From Cognatazoarcus sp050305135 (GTDB taxonomy: Bacteria; Pseudomonadota; Gammaproteobacteria; Burkholderiales; Rhodocyclaceae): a stretch of DNA of 12,321 nt. The position numbers and the translations under genes were made by a program. Positions 1 through 8,204 of the stretch are shown here, one piece after another. The notes beneath the pieces were generated by a model. The model saw only the letters and a list, made by a program, of their open reading frames with translations, made no database searches and was not told the DNA's origin. Numbering within the stretch: position 1 is the stretch's first letter; every line of letters starts with the position of its first letter. The DNA lies in NCBI GenBank assembly GCA_050305135.1, contig JBNLET010000060.1, positions 1-12,321 on the forward strand, written 5' to 3'.

Positions 1-705
1 GATCAGCGTCGGGCCGCCGCCGTCGCGGGCGCGGAGGATGGCCTCGCCGGCAGCCTCGTGCACGGCGAAGAAGTCGAAGCCGTCCACGATCACGCCCGGC
101 ATGCCGAAGGCCGAGGCGCGGTCGGCGATGTTGTCGCAGGCCACCGAGAAGGTGGACGAGGTGGCATCGGCGTAGCCGTTGTTCTCGGCCACGAAGATCG
201 CCGGCAGGTTCCACACCGTGGCCAGGTTCATGGCCTCGAAGATGGTGCCCTGGTTGGAGGCGCCGTCGCCGAAGAAGCACACCCCGACGCCGCGGTCGCC
301 GCGCAGCTTGGACGCCAGCGCGGTGCCGCAGATCAGCGGGCCGCCGCCGCCGACGATGCCGTTGGCGCCGAGCATGCCGACCGACAGGTCGGCGATGTGC
401 ATCGAGCCGCCCTTGCCCTTGCAGGTGCCGGTGGCCTTGCCCCAGATCTCGGCCATCATGCCGAACGGGTCGACGCCCTTGGCGATGCAGTGGCCGTGAC
501 CGCGGTGGGTACTGGCGATGTAGTCGGTGCCGGTGAGGTGCATGCAGACGCCGGTGGCCGAAGCCTCCTCGCCGGCATAGAGGTGGACGAAGCCGGGGAT
601 TTCGCCGCTGGCGAAGTCGTTGTGCACCCGTTCCTCGAATTCGCGGATCGTGCGCATCGTCCGGTAGGCCTTGAGCAGGCTCTCGCGATTCAGCGTGTCG
701 CTCAC
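1..705 (-). CDS. acoA: Acetoin dehydrogenase E1 component, alpha subunit (3' end cut by window edge)
   Basis: This is the thiamine-diphosphate-dependent alpha subunit of the cytoplasmic acetoin:DCPIP oxidoreductase / acetoin dehydrogenase complex. With the beta subunit AcoB it cleaves acetoin and passes the acetyl group to AcoC (E2). The 235 visible residues cover most of a family protein of about 325. They include the N-terminal block AYRTMRTIREFEERV (residues 13-27), HLYAGEEA (41-48), STHRGHGH (65-72), KGKGGSMHIAD (97-106 region) and the TPP/Mg motif running from FGDGASNQGT (145-154) to AENN (173-176). The start is GTG at 705, chosen because AAGGAG lies 6 bases upstream and the product begins MSDTLNRESLLKAYR. 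It follows acoX by 94 bases on the same strand, so the two are probably co-transcribed from the sigma-54 promoter ahead of acoX; acoB and acoC would be expected beyond the edge. The fold is shared with pyruvate dehydrogenase E1 alpha; the acoX/acoR context settles the acetoin assignment. Confidence 0.95.
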   Translation of the reverse strand, partial: MSDTLNRESLLKAYRTMRTIREFEERVHNDFASGEIPGFVHLYAGEEASATGVCMHLTGTDYIASTHRGHGHCIAKGVDPFGMMAEIWGKATGTCKGKGGSMHIADLSVGMLGANGIVGGGGPLICGTALASKLRGDRGVGVCFFGDGASNQGTIFEAMNLATVWNLPAIFVAENNGYADATSSTFSVACDNIADRASAFGMPGVIVDGFDFFAVHEAAGEAILRARDGGGPTLI

Positions 706-711
706 GTCAGT

Positions 712-717
712 CTCCTT
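712..717 (-). promoter_or_regulatory. Ribosome binding site of acoA
   Basis: The minus strand reads AAGGAG, then 6 bases, then GTG at 705. This strong Shine-Dalgarno match decides in favour of the GTG start. No in-frame ATG gives as complete a family N-terminus. Confidence 0.8.
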
Positions 718-752
718 CCTGGTTGGTGGTCTTGCGGACCGGTTGCGGTGGC

Positions 753-766
753 CCGGCGCACGCCGG
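753..766 (-). other. Small hairpin in the acoX-acoA gap
   Basis: CCGGC and GCCGG flank a four-base loop in the 94-base space between acoX and acoA. There is no T-run after it on the minus strand, so it is not a convincing terminator. It could set relative mRNA stability of acoX and acoA, or be a chance result of high GC. Confidence 0.25.
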
Positions 767-799
767 CGCGGACCTCCGAGTTCGATTTCGAGCGGCCCG

Positions 800-1828
800 T
801 CACGGGTCGTCGGCCAGCGCGCCGAGGCGCACCGCCTCGGCCAGCGTGGCCGGCACGTCCAGCGTCGCGGGGCCGTCCAGCGACAACCGCACGACCGCCT
901 GCTCGCCGTCCGACAGTTCGATTTCGCGCTCGCCGTCGAGCGCGATGCTTCCGCGCCGGGTCGCCAGCCGGTAGTCCAGCCCGGGCACCATGCGGCCGGC
1001 GTCAATGACGCCGATCCTGCTCAGCAGCCCCGGCGCGATCGCGGCCCACACGTGGCGCTTGCCCTCGCCGCAGCGCACGTAGGCGCCGGCCGGCTCCCCG
1101 CGACCGACCGGCTCGACCATCGCCGCGATGCTCGACAGCCCGATCGCATCCGGCGCGGCGACGCTGACGAACAGCTCCGCGATGCTGTCGGCGGTCCACA
1201 CCGCCCGTGCGCCGACGTGGGCGATGCGCGTCACGCAGACATCCACCAGTGCGATCTCGCTGCGATCGCCGACGCTCACCTGCAGGCACTTGTTGAGCCG
1301 CAGCGCCGCCGCGGCCGGCACTCGGCCGGTGGCGAACAGCGCCGCCGCGAGGCCGGTCACGGTCGCCTCGCGCAGATCCGGGAAGACGTTGTTGGTGCCC
1401 GTGGACAGCGTCGCCAGCGGCATGCCGGGCACCGCCCCGGCGACGACCCGATGGGTGCCGTCGCCACCCAGCACGACGATCAGCCGGGCGCCCGCCTCGG
1501 CCATCGCCTGCGCCGCCCGCACGCTGTCGCCGGCATCGTCGGCCAGCTTCATGTCGACGAAGTCGAGTTGCGGCCACGGCGGCAAGCGCTGGGCGTGGTG
1601 GGTGCGGATCGCGCGGATCACGCCGGCGCTGATGCCGGTGGCGTCCGGCATCATCAGCACCCGGTCGACGCCGAGCTGGCCGAGCGGGCCGAGCAGCCGC
1701 TGCACCATGTTGGCCTTCTCGGCGGTCGGAAAGACCGAGGCCTTGGCGGTCAGGCGGCGGATGTCGCGCCCCGAGGCGGGGTTGGCGATCAGACCGACGA
1801 TGATTTCGGTGGGTTTGACGGTGCTCAC
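800..1828 (-). CDS. acoX: Acetoin catabolism protein AcoX (ATP-NAD kinase-like)
   Basis: A 342-residue protein of the AcoX family, related to NAD kinase and diacylglycerol-kinase catalytic domains. It is encoded with acetoin dehydrogenase genes in many bacteria, but its exact reaction is not settled. Visible marks are GLIANPASGRDIRRL at the N-terminus (about 12-26), the nucleotide-binding VVLGGDGTHRVVAG (118-131) with the GGDGT signature, LSTGTNNVFP (141-150) and a C-terminal beta-rich half with ALDGERE (296-302). The start is GTG at 1828, giving MSTVKPTEIIVGLIANPASG. The Shine-Dalgarno is weak (GGAT about 10 bases upstream), and the start lies about 23 bases inside the predicted sigma-54 transcript, so no longer start is possible from that promoter. 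It is the first gene of the operon leading into acoA and is divergent from acoR. It is likely cytoplasmic. By analogy to NAD kinase it may phosphorylate or bind a nucleotide cofactor; that is inference only. Confidence 0.92.
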   Translation of the reverse strand: MSTVKPTEIIVGLIANPASGRDIRRLTAKASVFPTAEKANMVQRLLGPLGQLGVDRVLMMPDATGISAGVIRAIRTHHAQRLPPWPQLDFVDMKLADDAGDSVRAAQAMAEAGARLIVVLGGDGTHRVVAGAVPGMPLATLSTGTNNVFPDLREATVTGLAAALFATGRVPAAAALRLNKCLQVSVGDRSEIALVDVCVTRIAHVGARAVWTADSIAELFVSVAAPDAIGLSSIAAMVEPVGRGEPAGAYVRCGEGKRHVWAAIAPGLLSRIGVIDAGRMVPGLDYRLATRRGSIALDGEREIELSDGEQAVVRLSLDGPATLDVPATLAEAVRLGALADDP

Positions 1829-1861
1829 TGCGGCAGATCCGGTGTTCGTTGCCGAGAGCAG

Positions 1862-1877
1862 CGCAGGGGATGTGCCA
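1862..1877 (-). promoter_or_regulatory. Sigma-54 (-24/-12) promoter for acoXA
   Basis: The minus strand reads TGGCACATCCCCTGCG. Compared with the consensus TGGCACG-N4-TTGCW, the whole -24 hexamer TGGCAC matches, and the invariant GG and GC are exactly 10 bases apart. Transcription would begin near 1851, giving a leader of about 23 bases before the acoX GTG. Control by sigma-54 RNA polymerase fits the neighbouring AcoR, whose AAA+ domain keeps the GAFTGA loop that contacts sigma-54. Confidence 0.75.
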
Positions 1878-1913
1878 GGCGCATGGCCGGCCTCGCCCAG
1901 GCACCTCGTCCCG

Positions 1914-1948
1914 ACCTCAAAGACTATTGTTTAACAGGGACTTGAGGT
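1914..1948. repeat. Inverted repeat around an AT-rich patch in the acoR-acoX space
   Basis: ACCTCAA (1914-1920) and TTGAGGT (1942-1948) are a perfect 7-base inverted repeat flanking the only AT-rich patch of this intergenic region. It lies between the candidate AcoR sites and the sigma-54 promoter, where a DNA bend or IHF site is often found. Neither strand gives a good match to the IHF consensus, so a bend-site role is only a suggestion. Confidence 0.35.
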
Positions 1949-2006
1949 GCACAGCGGGCGCCCTGAGACGCCACGCCGGACGGGCTGGGCGGGGCGCGGG
2001 CGGCTG

Positions 2007-2069
2007 GACACATGAGTCACCCGGCGCCTGCGCTGCGGACAGCTGTCGCAGCCGGTGAGACACGTGTCC
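2007..2069. promoter_or_regulatory. Candidate AcoR upstream activating sequence: three GAC...GTC palindromes
   Basis: Three dyad elements lie in a row: GACACATGAGTC (2007-2018, imperfect), GACAGCTGTC (2038-2047, perfect) and GACACGTGTC (2059-2068, perfect). Their centres are 30 and 21 bases apart, close to three and two helical turns. The outer two also form a longer inverted repeat (GGACAC-TG--TCACC on one strand against the same on the other, about 13 of 16 matching). They sit about 155-215 bases upstream of the predicted acoX transcription start, a normal distance for a sigma-54 activator, and just ahead of acoR, where they could also mediate autoregulation. Assignment to AcoR is inferred from position and symmetry. 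Confidence 0.55.
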
Positions 2070-2138
2070 GCATTGCCTCGCCGGAACCTGTTCAATAACC
2101 TTCGACATAGGGATGGGCATTCCTTCCCCCTATAGAGA

Positions 2139-2161
2139 CCCCGCGGCGACGAACGGCGGGG
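2139..2161 (+). other. GC hairpin in the acoR leader
   Basis: CCCCGC (2139-2144) can pair with GCGGGG (2156-2161) across an 11-base loop, ending three bases before the acoR Shine-Dalgarno. It may influence acoR translation. There is no evidence that it binds a ligand. A -10-like TATAGA lies just upstream (2131-2136), without a clear -35. Confidence 0.3.
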
Positions 2162-2163
2162 CC

Positions 2164-2169
2164 AGGAGG
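2164..2169 (+). promoter_or_regulatory. Ribosome binding site of acoR
   Basis: AGGAGG lies 8 bases before the ATG at 2178 and fixes the start of acoR. Confidence 0.8.
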
Positions 2170-2177
2170 AGACGACA

Positions 2178-4217
<2,040 letters not shown>

Positions 4218-4239
4218 GCGGGCCGCGCCGGTTGGGCGG

Positions 4240-4689
4240 TCAGCGCTTCGTCCGGCGCGCTCCGGCCAATGGCCGCGCCGGCAGCATCAGCTCGATCGTC
4301 CGGCGCGTGCCGTCGGCCGCTTCGATCGTCAGCGTCAGCGGCACACGGGCACCGGCCTCGATCGGTGCCGCCAGCCCCAGCAACATGATGTGGTAACCGC
4401 CCGGCGCCAGCGCCACCGGCTGGCCGGCCGGCAGCGCCAGCGACGCGACGGCGCGCATCTTCATGACGTCGCCGTGCATCACCATCTCGTGGATCTCGGT
4501 CGCGGCGGCCAGCGGCGAGGCGGCGGCGACCAGGCGCGCGTCGCGCTCGGCGGTCAGCCGCATGAAAGCGCCGGTGGCAGTCTGCCGGGACACCGTGGCA
4601 CGCACCCAGGGATCGGCCACCGCCACCTGGGCCAGCGCGTAGGGGGCGAGGATCGCGACGGCGGCCGCGAAGAGGATCTTGGATTTCAT
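4240..4689 (-). CDS. Periplasmic copper chaperone, PCuAC family
   Basis: A 149-residue PCuAC (DUF461-type) protein, a periplasmic Cu(I) chaperone that in characterised members helps load copper into cytochrome oxidase. The signal peptide MKSKILFAAAVAILAPYALA is followed by the mature start QVAVADPWVRAT. The complete copper site H(M)X10MX21HXM is present: His67, Met69, Met78, His100 and Met102, within IHEMVMHGDVMKMR and PGGYHIMLLGL. The start at 4689 is preferred because GGAG lies 6 bases ahead. An ATG at 4701 overlaps that same Shine-Dalgarno and would only add MELQ. The length is normal for the family. It is convergent with acoR, with 22 bases between stops, and lies downstream of the DUF2946 gene, probably in one transcript. 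A short basic tail (GARRTKR) ends the protein. Confidence 0.93.
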   Translation of the reverse strand: MKSKILFAAAVAILAPYALAQVAVADPWVRATVSRQTATGAFMRLTAERDARLVAAASPLAAATEIHEMVMHGDVMKMRAVASLALPAGQPVALAPGGYHIMLLGLAAPIEAGARVPLTLTIEAADGTRRTIELMLPARPLAGARRTKR

Positions 4690-4776
4690 CTGCAACTCCA
4701 TCTAAGGCTCGATTCGAACGCCGGCGGCCGCGCGCGACCCACGGCGGGGCGGCGCACCGAACGGCGACAGAGGATC

Positions 4777-4795
4777 CCGGCCCGTTCGGGGCCGG
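4777..4795 (-). other. Strong intercistronic hairpin between the two copper genes
   Basis: CCGGCCC and GGGCCGG form a perfect 7-base stem with a 5-base loop, starting 7 bases past the stop codon of the DUF2946 gene. No T-run follows on the minus strand, so it is more likely a partial terminator or mRNA-stabilising element than a full intrinsic terminator. The rest of this 112-base gap shows only the ribosome binding site of the copper chaperone. Confidence 0.45.
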
Positions 4796-4801
4796 CCGCG
4801 T

Positions 4802-5218
4802 TCAGACCGCGGGAGGAGCGCGCGAGCGCGTCGCAGCCCAGGCGAAGAGCGGCCGCGGCGCAGCGCCGTGGAGGAGTGGATGGAGCGATGCCGTGACCGG
4901 CAGCGTGAGCGAAAACGAAGCGGTCGGCGGATAGAGGAAGCTGCAGGCGTGGCTGGCGCAGTACGGGCAGTGGCCGCCACCGGCCCGGCCGTCGTCGGGC
5001 TTGTCCGGGGTGGCATCGTCGCCGAGCTGGACCCACTGCACGCCGAGCGCGCCGCACACCTCGACCCAGCCCGCCGGCGCGCCGCCGCCGCCGGCCAGCG
5101 CGCGGCTGACGGTCGGCGCCAGCGCGGCCAGCAATACCGCAAGGATCGCGACCCAGGCGAGGCGGCGGCAGCGGCGCAGGCGAGGCGGCAGGGAATCGGC
5201 GGGCAGCAGGTTTCTCAT
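4802..5218 (-). CDS. DUF2946 family protein, probable copper-related membrane-anchored protein
   Basis: A 138-residue protein matching the DUF2946 pattern. A basic N-terminus (RLRRCRR, 13-19) is followed by one hydrophobic segment (about 20-42, AWVAILAVLLAALAPTVSRALA), a signal sequence or anchor. The periplasmic part holds WVEVCGALGVQWV (51-63) and then GGHCPYCASHAC (81-92). Cys55, Cys84, Cys87, His83, His90 and Cys92 could bind metal. Small DUF2946 proteins are often found next to copper chaperones and TonB receptors, which agrees with the PCuAC gene immediately downstream. Their biochemical role is not established. The start is ATG at 5218 with a poor Shine-Dalgarno, supported by the signal-like N-terminus. 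It begins 85 bases after the stop of the caspase gene, with its own candidate promoter in that gap. Confidence 0.8.
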   Translation of the reverse strand: MRNLLPADSLPPRLRRCRRLAWVAILAVLLAALAPTVSRALAGGGGAPAGWVEVCGALGVQWVQLGDDATPDKPDDGRAGGGHCPYCASHACSFLYPPTASFSLTLPVTASLHPLLHGAAPRPLFAWAATRSRAPPAV

Positions 5219-5243
5219 TCTTGGAGAAGCGTCGGCGCTGCGG

Positions 5244-5249
5244 ATTCTA
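5244..5249 (-). promoter_or_regulatory. Candidate -10 element for the DUF2946-PCuAC pair
   Basis: The minus strand reads TAGAAT within GGGTAGAATCCGC, a 5/6 match to TATAAT, placed so that transcription would begin about 20 bases before the DUF2946 ATG. No good -35 hexamer is seen at 16-18 bases (AATTCC or AAATTC at best), so an activator may be needed or the match may be chance. Confidence 0.4.
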
Positions 5250-5303
5250 CCCGCGCCGGGGCGACGGAATTTGACCGGAATCAGACTTCGTCCGCGCGCC
5301 GCC

Positions 5304-8204
5304 TCAGCGGCCGGCCTGCCGCACGCCGACCAGCGGCGTGTCGCCGAGCGGCGCCGGCGCGACCAGTTGCGGCGTCTGCGGTCCGGCCCGGCGGTCGTAG
5401 TCGCGATCCACCAGCTTGGCCGCCCGCGCGAAGATCTCTTCCTGCGTCAGCAGGCCGTCGTGGTCCGCGTCGGTGGCCGGCGTCATCGACTCGAGCAGCG
5501 AGTAGGTAAACAGGCCGTGGCCGGTGGCGGCGTGCTCCTGCGAATACTCGCCGCCCTTGGAGGCGAGCATCAGCGAGAACAGCGAGGCGGCCGAGCGCTT
5601 GAGGAAGGAATGCGACTCGAAGTGGCCCTCGATCTTGCTGGCCTGGCAGGTGTCGACGATCAGCAGCCGCCGGCCGGCCGCCATGCGCAGCCCGTCGAAG
5701 AAGGTCGTCCAGGGCACCAGGCTCTCGATCCGGCCGCCGCTGATCAGCCGGTCGATGTCCTCGAAGCGGGCATCGCGCGGCACGAAGTAGTAGTTGCCCT
5801 GCTGGTCGCTGATGCCGTGGGAGGCCAGGAACACCACCACGGTGTCGATGCCGCGCGCCTGCCTGACCCACTCGAGGCTGCGCTCGATCACCGCACGGGT
5901 CGGCTTCTCGCCTGCGTCGTCGTTGATCAGCCGGGTGTGCACGCGGCGATAGACCGCCTTGCCGCGGGCCACCAGCGCGTCGGAGATGGCGCTGGCGTCC
6001 TGCGCCGCGAAGGCCAGGCGGGTTTCCGGCGGCAGCAGCGGGAAGTCGTTCACGCCGATCGCCAGCAGGTAGAGATCCCCCTTCGGGCGCTGCGGCGGCG
6101 GCCCGTCCGGCAGCGAGACGTAGGTCTCGTCCACGCCCATCGACAAGCCGTTGAAGGCCTCGACCCGGATCGCGTTGCCGCGCGCGCTCAGCGGCACGCT
6201 GAGGCGGCGGCTGAAGCGCTCGCCGTCGGCGCCCTTCAGCACGCGCTCGTTGCCCGGCGTGACCGGGATGCCGTTCACGTACACCGCGAAGTCCTGCGTG
6301 CGGGCCCCGCCCATCTCGCCCTTCAGCACCAGCTCGAGCAGCGCCTGCTTGCCTTCGCGCCGCACCGCGCCGGGCACCACGCGCAGGCGCGCCGGCGCGA
6401 TCTCGGGCAGGTGGGCGATGTCGAACAGCCGCACGCCGCCATCCGCGTTCGCCAGCTCGAGGCCGTTGCGGCCGGCCTCGAAGGCCGCCATCACCAGGTC
6501 CGGCCGGTACAGCAGGCGGTCGAACTGCACGGCGCGGAAGAAGTCCGGCGTCGCATCGCGGCCGCGGTTGGCGTGCCAGCCGACGTAGTTGTCGCCGAAG
6601 TACGAGGACATGTAGTGGCCGCGCGGCTCCCAGGCGATCCAGTCGCGGCCGTTGCGGTGCGGGAAGTAGGCCAGGATCTCCTCGCCGTCGGCCAGCCGGT
6701 ACCAGCGCAGCGTGCCGTCCGACAAGGCCGCGACCACCAGTTGCCCGTCGCCGCTGACCGTCACGGCCCGCGCCACCGCCGCCAGCCGCAGCGACCAGCG
6801 CTGCCTGCCGCCGGCATCGAACAGGCGCACCGCCCACTCGGTGCCGAGCACGATTTGCTGGCCGTCCGGCGTGATCGCGTAGCTGTGGATCACCTCGTAG
6901 TCGTCCAGCGGCAGCGGCCGCCCGTTCAGCGTCGGCGCGATGCCGCCCTGCCAGTTCGCCAGCAGCAGCGCGTCGCCGCGCAGCCGGGCCGGCGCCAGCG
7001 GCTCTTCGGTGGCGGCGTCGAGCGGCTGCTGGGTCGCACCGGCGCGCACCGAGAACACTGCCGTGCGCCCGTCACCGGTCGGATAGCGGATCGTGGCGCC
7101 GTCGCGCGACACCTCCAGCCGCCCGTGCAAGCCGCCGAAATCCAGGATGTCCGGCGCGCGGAAGGCACCGGCCCGCCCGTCGGCGTCGATCGTGCCGAAG
7201 CCCGGATCCTCGGCCGCGAACACCACGCCGCCGCCGGCCAGCGGCTGGATCTCGACGATGCGCCGGCGCGCGGCGCGAATGCGGCTCGGCGGATCGGCGC
7301 GGGCCGGCGCCCAGCGGTAGATCCAGTTGTCGTTGCCGCCGCCGGCGTCGCCGGCGGCGAACAGGCGCGCACCGTCGGCCGACCAGCCGACCGCCAGCAC
7401 CTTGTGCAATCCCTTCAGCGACGGCGGCGCCATCGCCGGCACCGGCTCGAGATCCTTCGCCGACACCACCGCCACCTGGCCGGCATCGTAGAAGCCGACC
7501 GCGATGTGACGCCCATCCGGCGCGAAGCGCACCACCACCGGCTGCTTGCCGCCGGGGATCACGCGGCGGCCGATCAGCCGCAGCTCCTCGTTGTAGAGGC
7601 GCAGCATGCCGTCCAGGCCGGCCGCCACCAGCCGGCCCGAGGGGGCGAAATCCAGGTCGGTCAGCTTGTCGCGGTACTGAGGGTCGCGCGCCACCACCTG
7701 GCCGTCCGCCAGCCGCAGCACGACCAGCCCGGCGCGGCCCTGCAGCCCGACCGCCAGCCGCTTGCCGTCGGGCGACCAGGCCAGCGCGTGGATCGCGTCC
7801 GGCAGGCCGCCCAGCCGCTGCACCAGTTCGCCGCTGTCGGCGTCGAACAGATAGACCGAGGCCTGGCCGTCCCAGTCCCAGCCGGTCCAGCCGCCGACCG
7901 CCACGCGGCGCCCGTCGGGCGACAGCGCGAGGGCGAAGATCTGGCCCTCGTGGCCGACGTCGAGCGGCACCCGCAGCGTGCGCACCAGGCGCTGCTCGGG
8001 CATCTGCCAGATGCGCACGGTCTTGTCGTCGCCGGCCGTGACGACGCGGTTGCGCGCCCGATCGACGACGATGCGGCGGATCATGCTCGTGTGCGCGCCG
8101 GTCTCGACGCGCAGCATCGGCAGCGACGGCGGCTGGCCGGCGGTGGCCGGCCAGCTCAGCAAGGCCAGCAGGATCAGTTCAAGGGCGTACGCGACCGTCT
8201 TCAA
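5304..8204 (-). CDS. Secreted WD40 beta-propeller / caspase-like (peptidase C14) protease
   Basis: A protein of about 966 residues with three parts. A signal peptide (about 1-23, KTVAYALELILLALLSWPATAG) is followed by a WD40-like propeller (about 35-600) with repeated blades such as TAGDDKTVRIW (56-66), ALALSPDGRRVAVGG (91-105), LAWSPDGKRLAVGL (141-154) and SDGTLRWYRLADGEEIL (495-511). This leads into the FGDNYVGWHANRG segment (536-548) common in bacterial propeller-caspases. A beta-rich linker (about 605-700) joins the C14 domain (about 708-930), with catalytic His796 in FLASHGIS and Cys853 in IVDTCQAS. An EF-hand-type loop, DADHDGLLTQEE, lies at 912-923. The predicted place is the periplasm or outside the cell; the substrate is unknown. 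The start is uncertain. TTG at 8204, with GGGGG about 7 bases upstream, gives a compact signal peptide. ATG at 8240 would add 12 residues. Either start overlaps the end of the upstream exoprotein gene, suggesting translational coupling. Confidence 0.88.
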   Translation of the reverse strand: MKTVAYALELILLALLSWPATAGQPPSLPMLRVETGAHTSMIRRIVVDRARNRVVTAGDDKTVRIWQMPEQRLVRTLRVPLDVGHEGQIFALALSPDGRRVAVGGWTGWDWDGQASVYLFDADSGELVQRLGGLPDAIHALAWSPDGKRLAVGLQGRAGLVVLRLADGQVVARDPQYRDKLTDLDFAPSGRLVAAGLDGMLRLYNEELRLIGRRVIPGGKQPVVVRFAPDGRHIAVGFYDAGQVAVVSAKDLEPVPAMAPPSLKGLHKVLAVGWSADGARLFAAGDAGGGNDNWIYRWAPARADPPSRIRAARRRIVEIQPLAGGGVVFAAEDPGFGTIDADGRAGAFRAPDILDFGGLHGRLEVSRDGATIRYPTGDGRTAVFSVRAGATQQPLDAATEEPLAPARLRGDALLLANWQGGIAPTLNGRPLPLDDYEVIHSYAITPDGQQIVLGTEWAVRLFDAGGRQRWSLRLAAVARAVTVSGDGQLVVAALSDGTLRWYRLADGEEILAYFPHRNGRDWIAWEPRGHYMSSYFGDNYVGWHANRGRDATPDFFRAVQFDRLLYRPDLVMAAFEAGRNGLELANADGGVRLFDIAHLPEIAPARLRVVPGAVRREGKQALLELVLKGEMGGARTQDFAVYVNGIPVTPGNERVLKGADGERFSRRLSVPLSARGNAIRVEAFNGLSMGVDETYVSLPDGPPPQRPKGDLYLLAIGVNDFPLLPPETRLAFAAQDASAISDALVARGKAVYRRVHTRLINDDAGEKPTRAVIERSLEWVRQARGIDTVVVFLASHGISDQQGNYYFVPRDARFEDIDRLISGGRIESLVPWTTFFDGLRMAAGRRLLIVDTCQASKIEGHFESHSFLKRSAASLFSLMLASKGGEYSQEHAATGHGLFTYSLLESMTPATDADHDGLLTQEEIFARAAKLVDRDYDRRAGPQTPQLVAPAPLGDTPLVGVRQAGR

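Noticed and set aside
671..1945. Plus-strand open frames opposite acoX and acoA
   Set aside because: They have no recognisable motifs and Arg/His/Pro-rich low-information translations. The minus-strand frames are clear AcoX and AcoA.
4218..4239. A bidirectional terminator between acoR and the copper chaperone gene
   Set aside because: Only a stem of about 4 pairs can be drawn and there is no T-run on either strand.
4690..4701. ATG at 4701 as the start of the copper chaperone
   Set aside because: It overlaps the GGAG that serves the ATG at 4689. The shorter product has a cleaner signal peptide, beginning MKSKILF.
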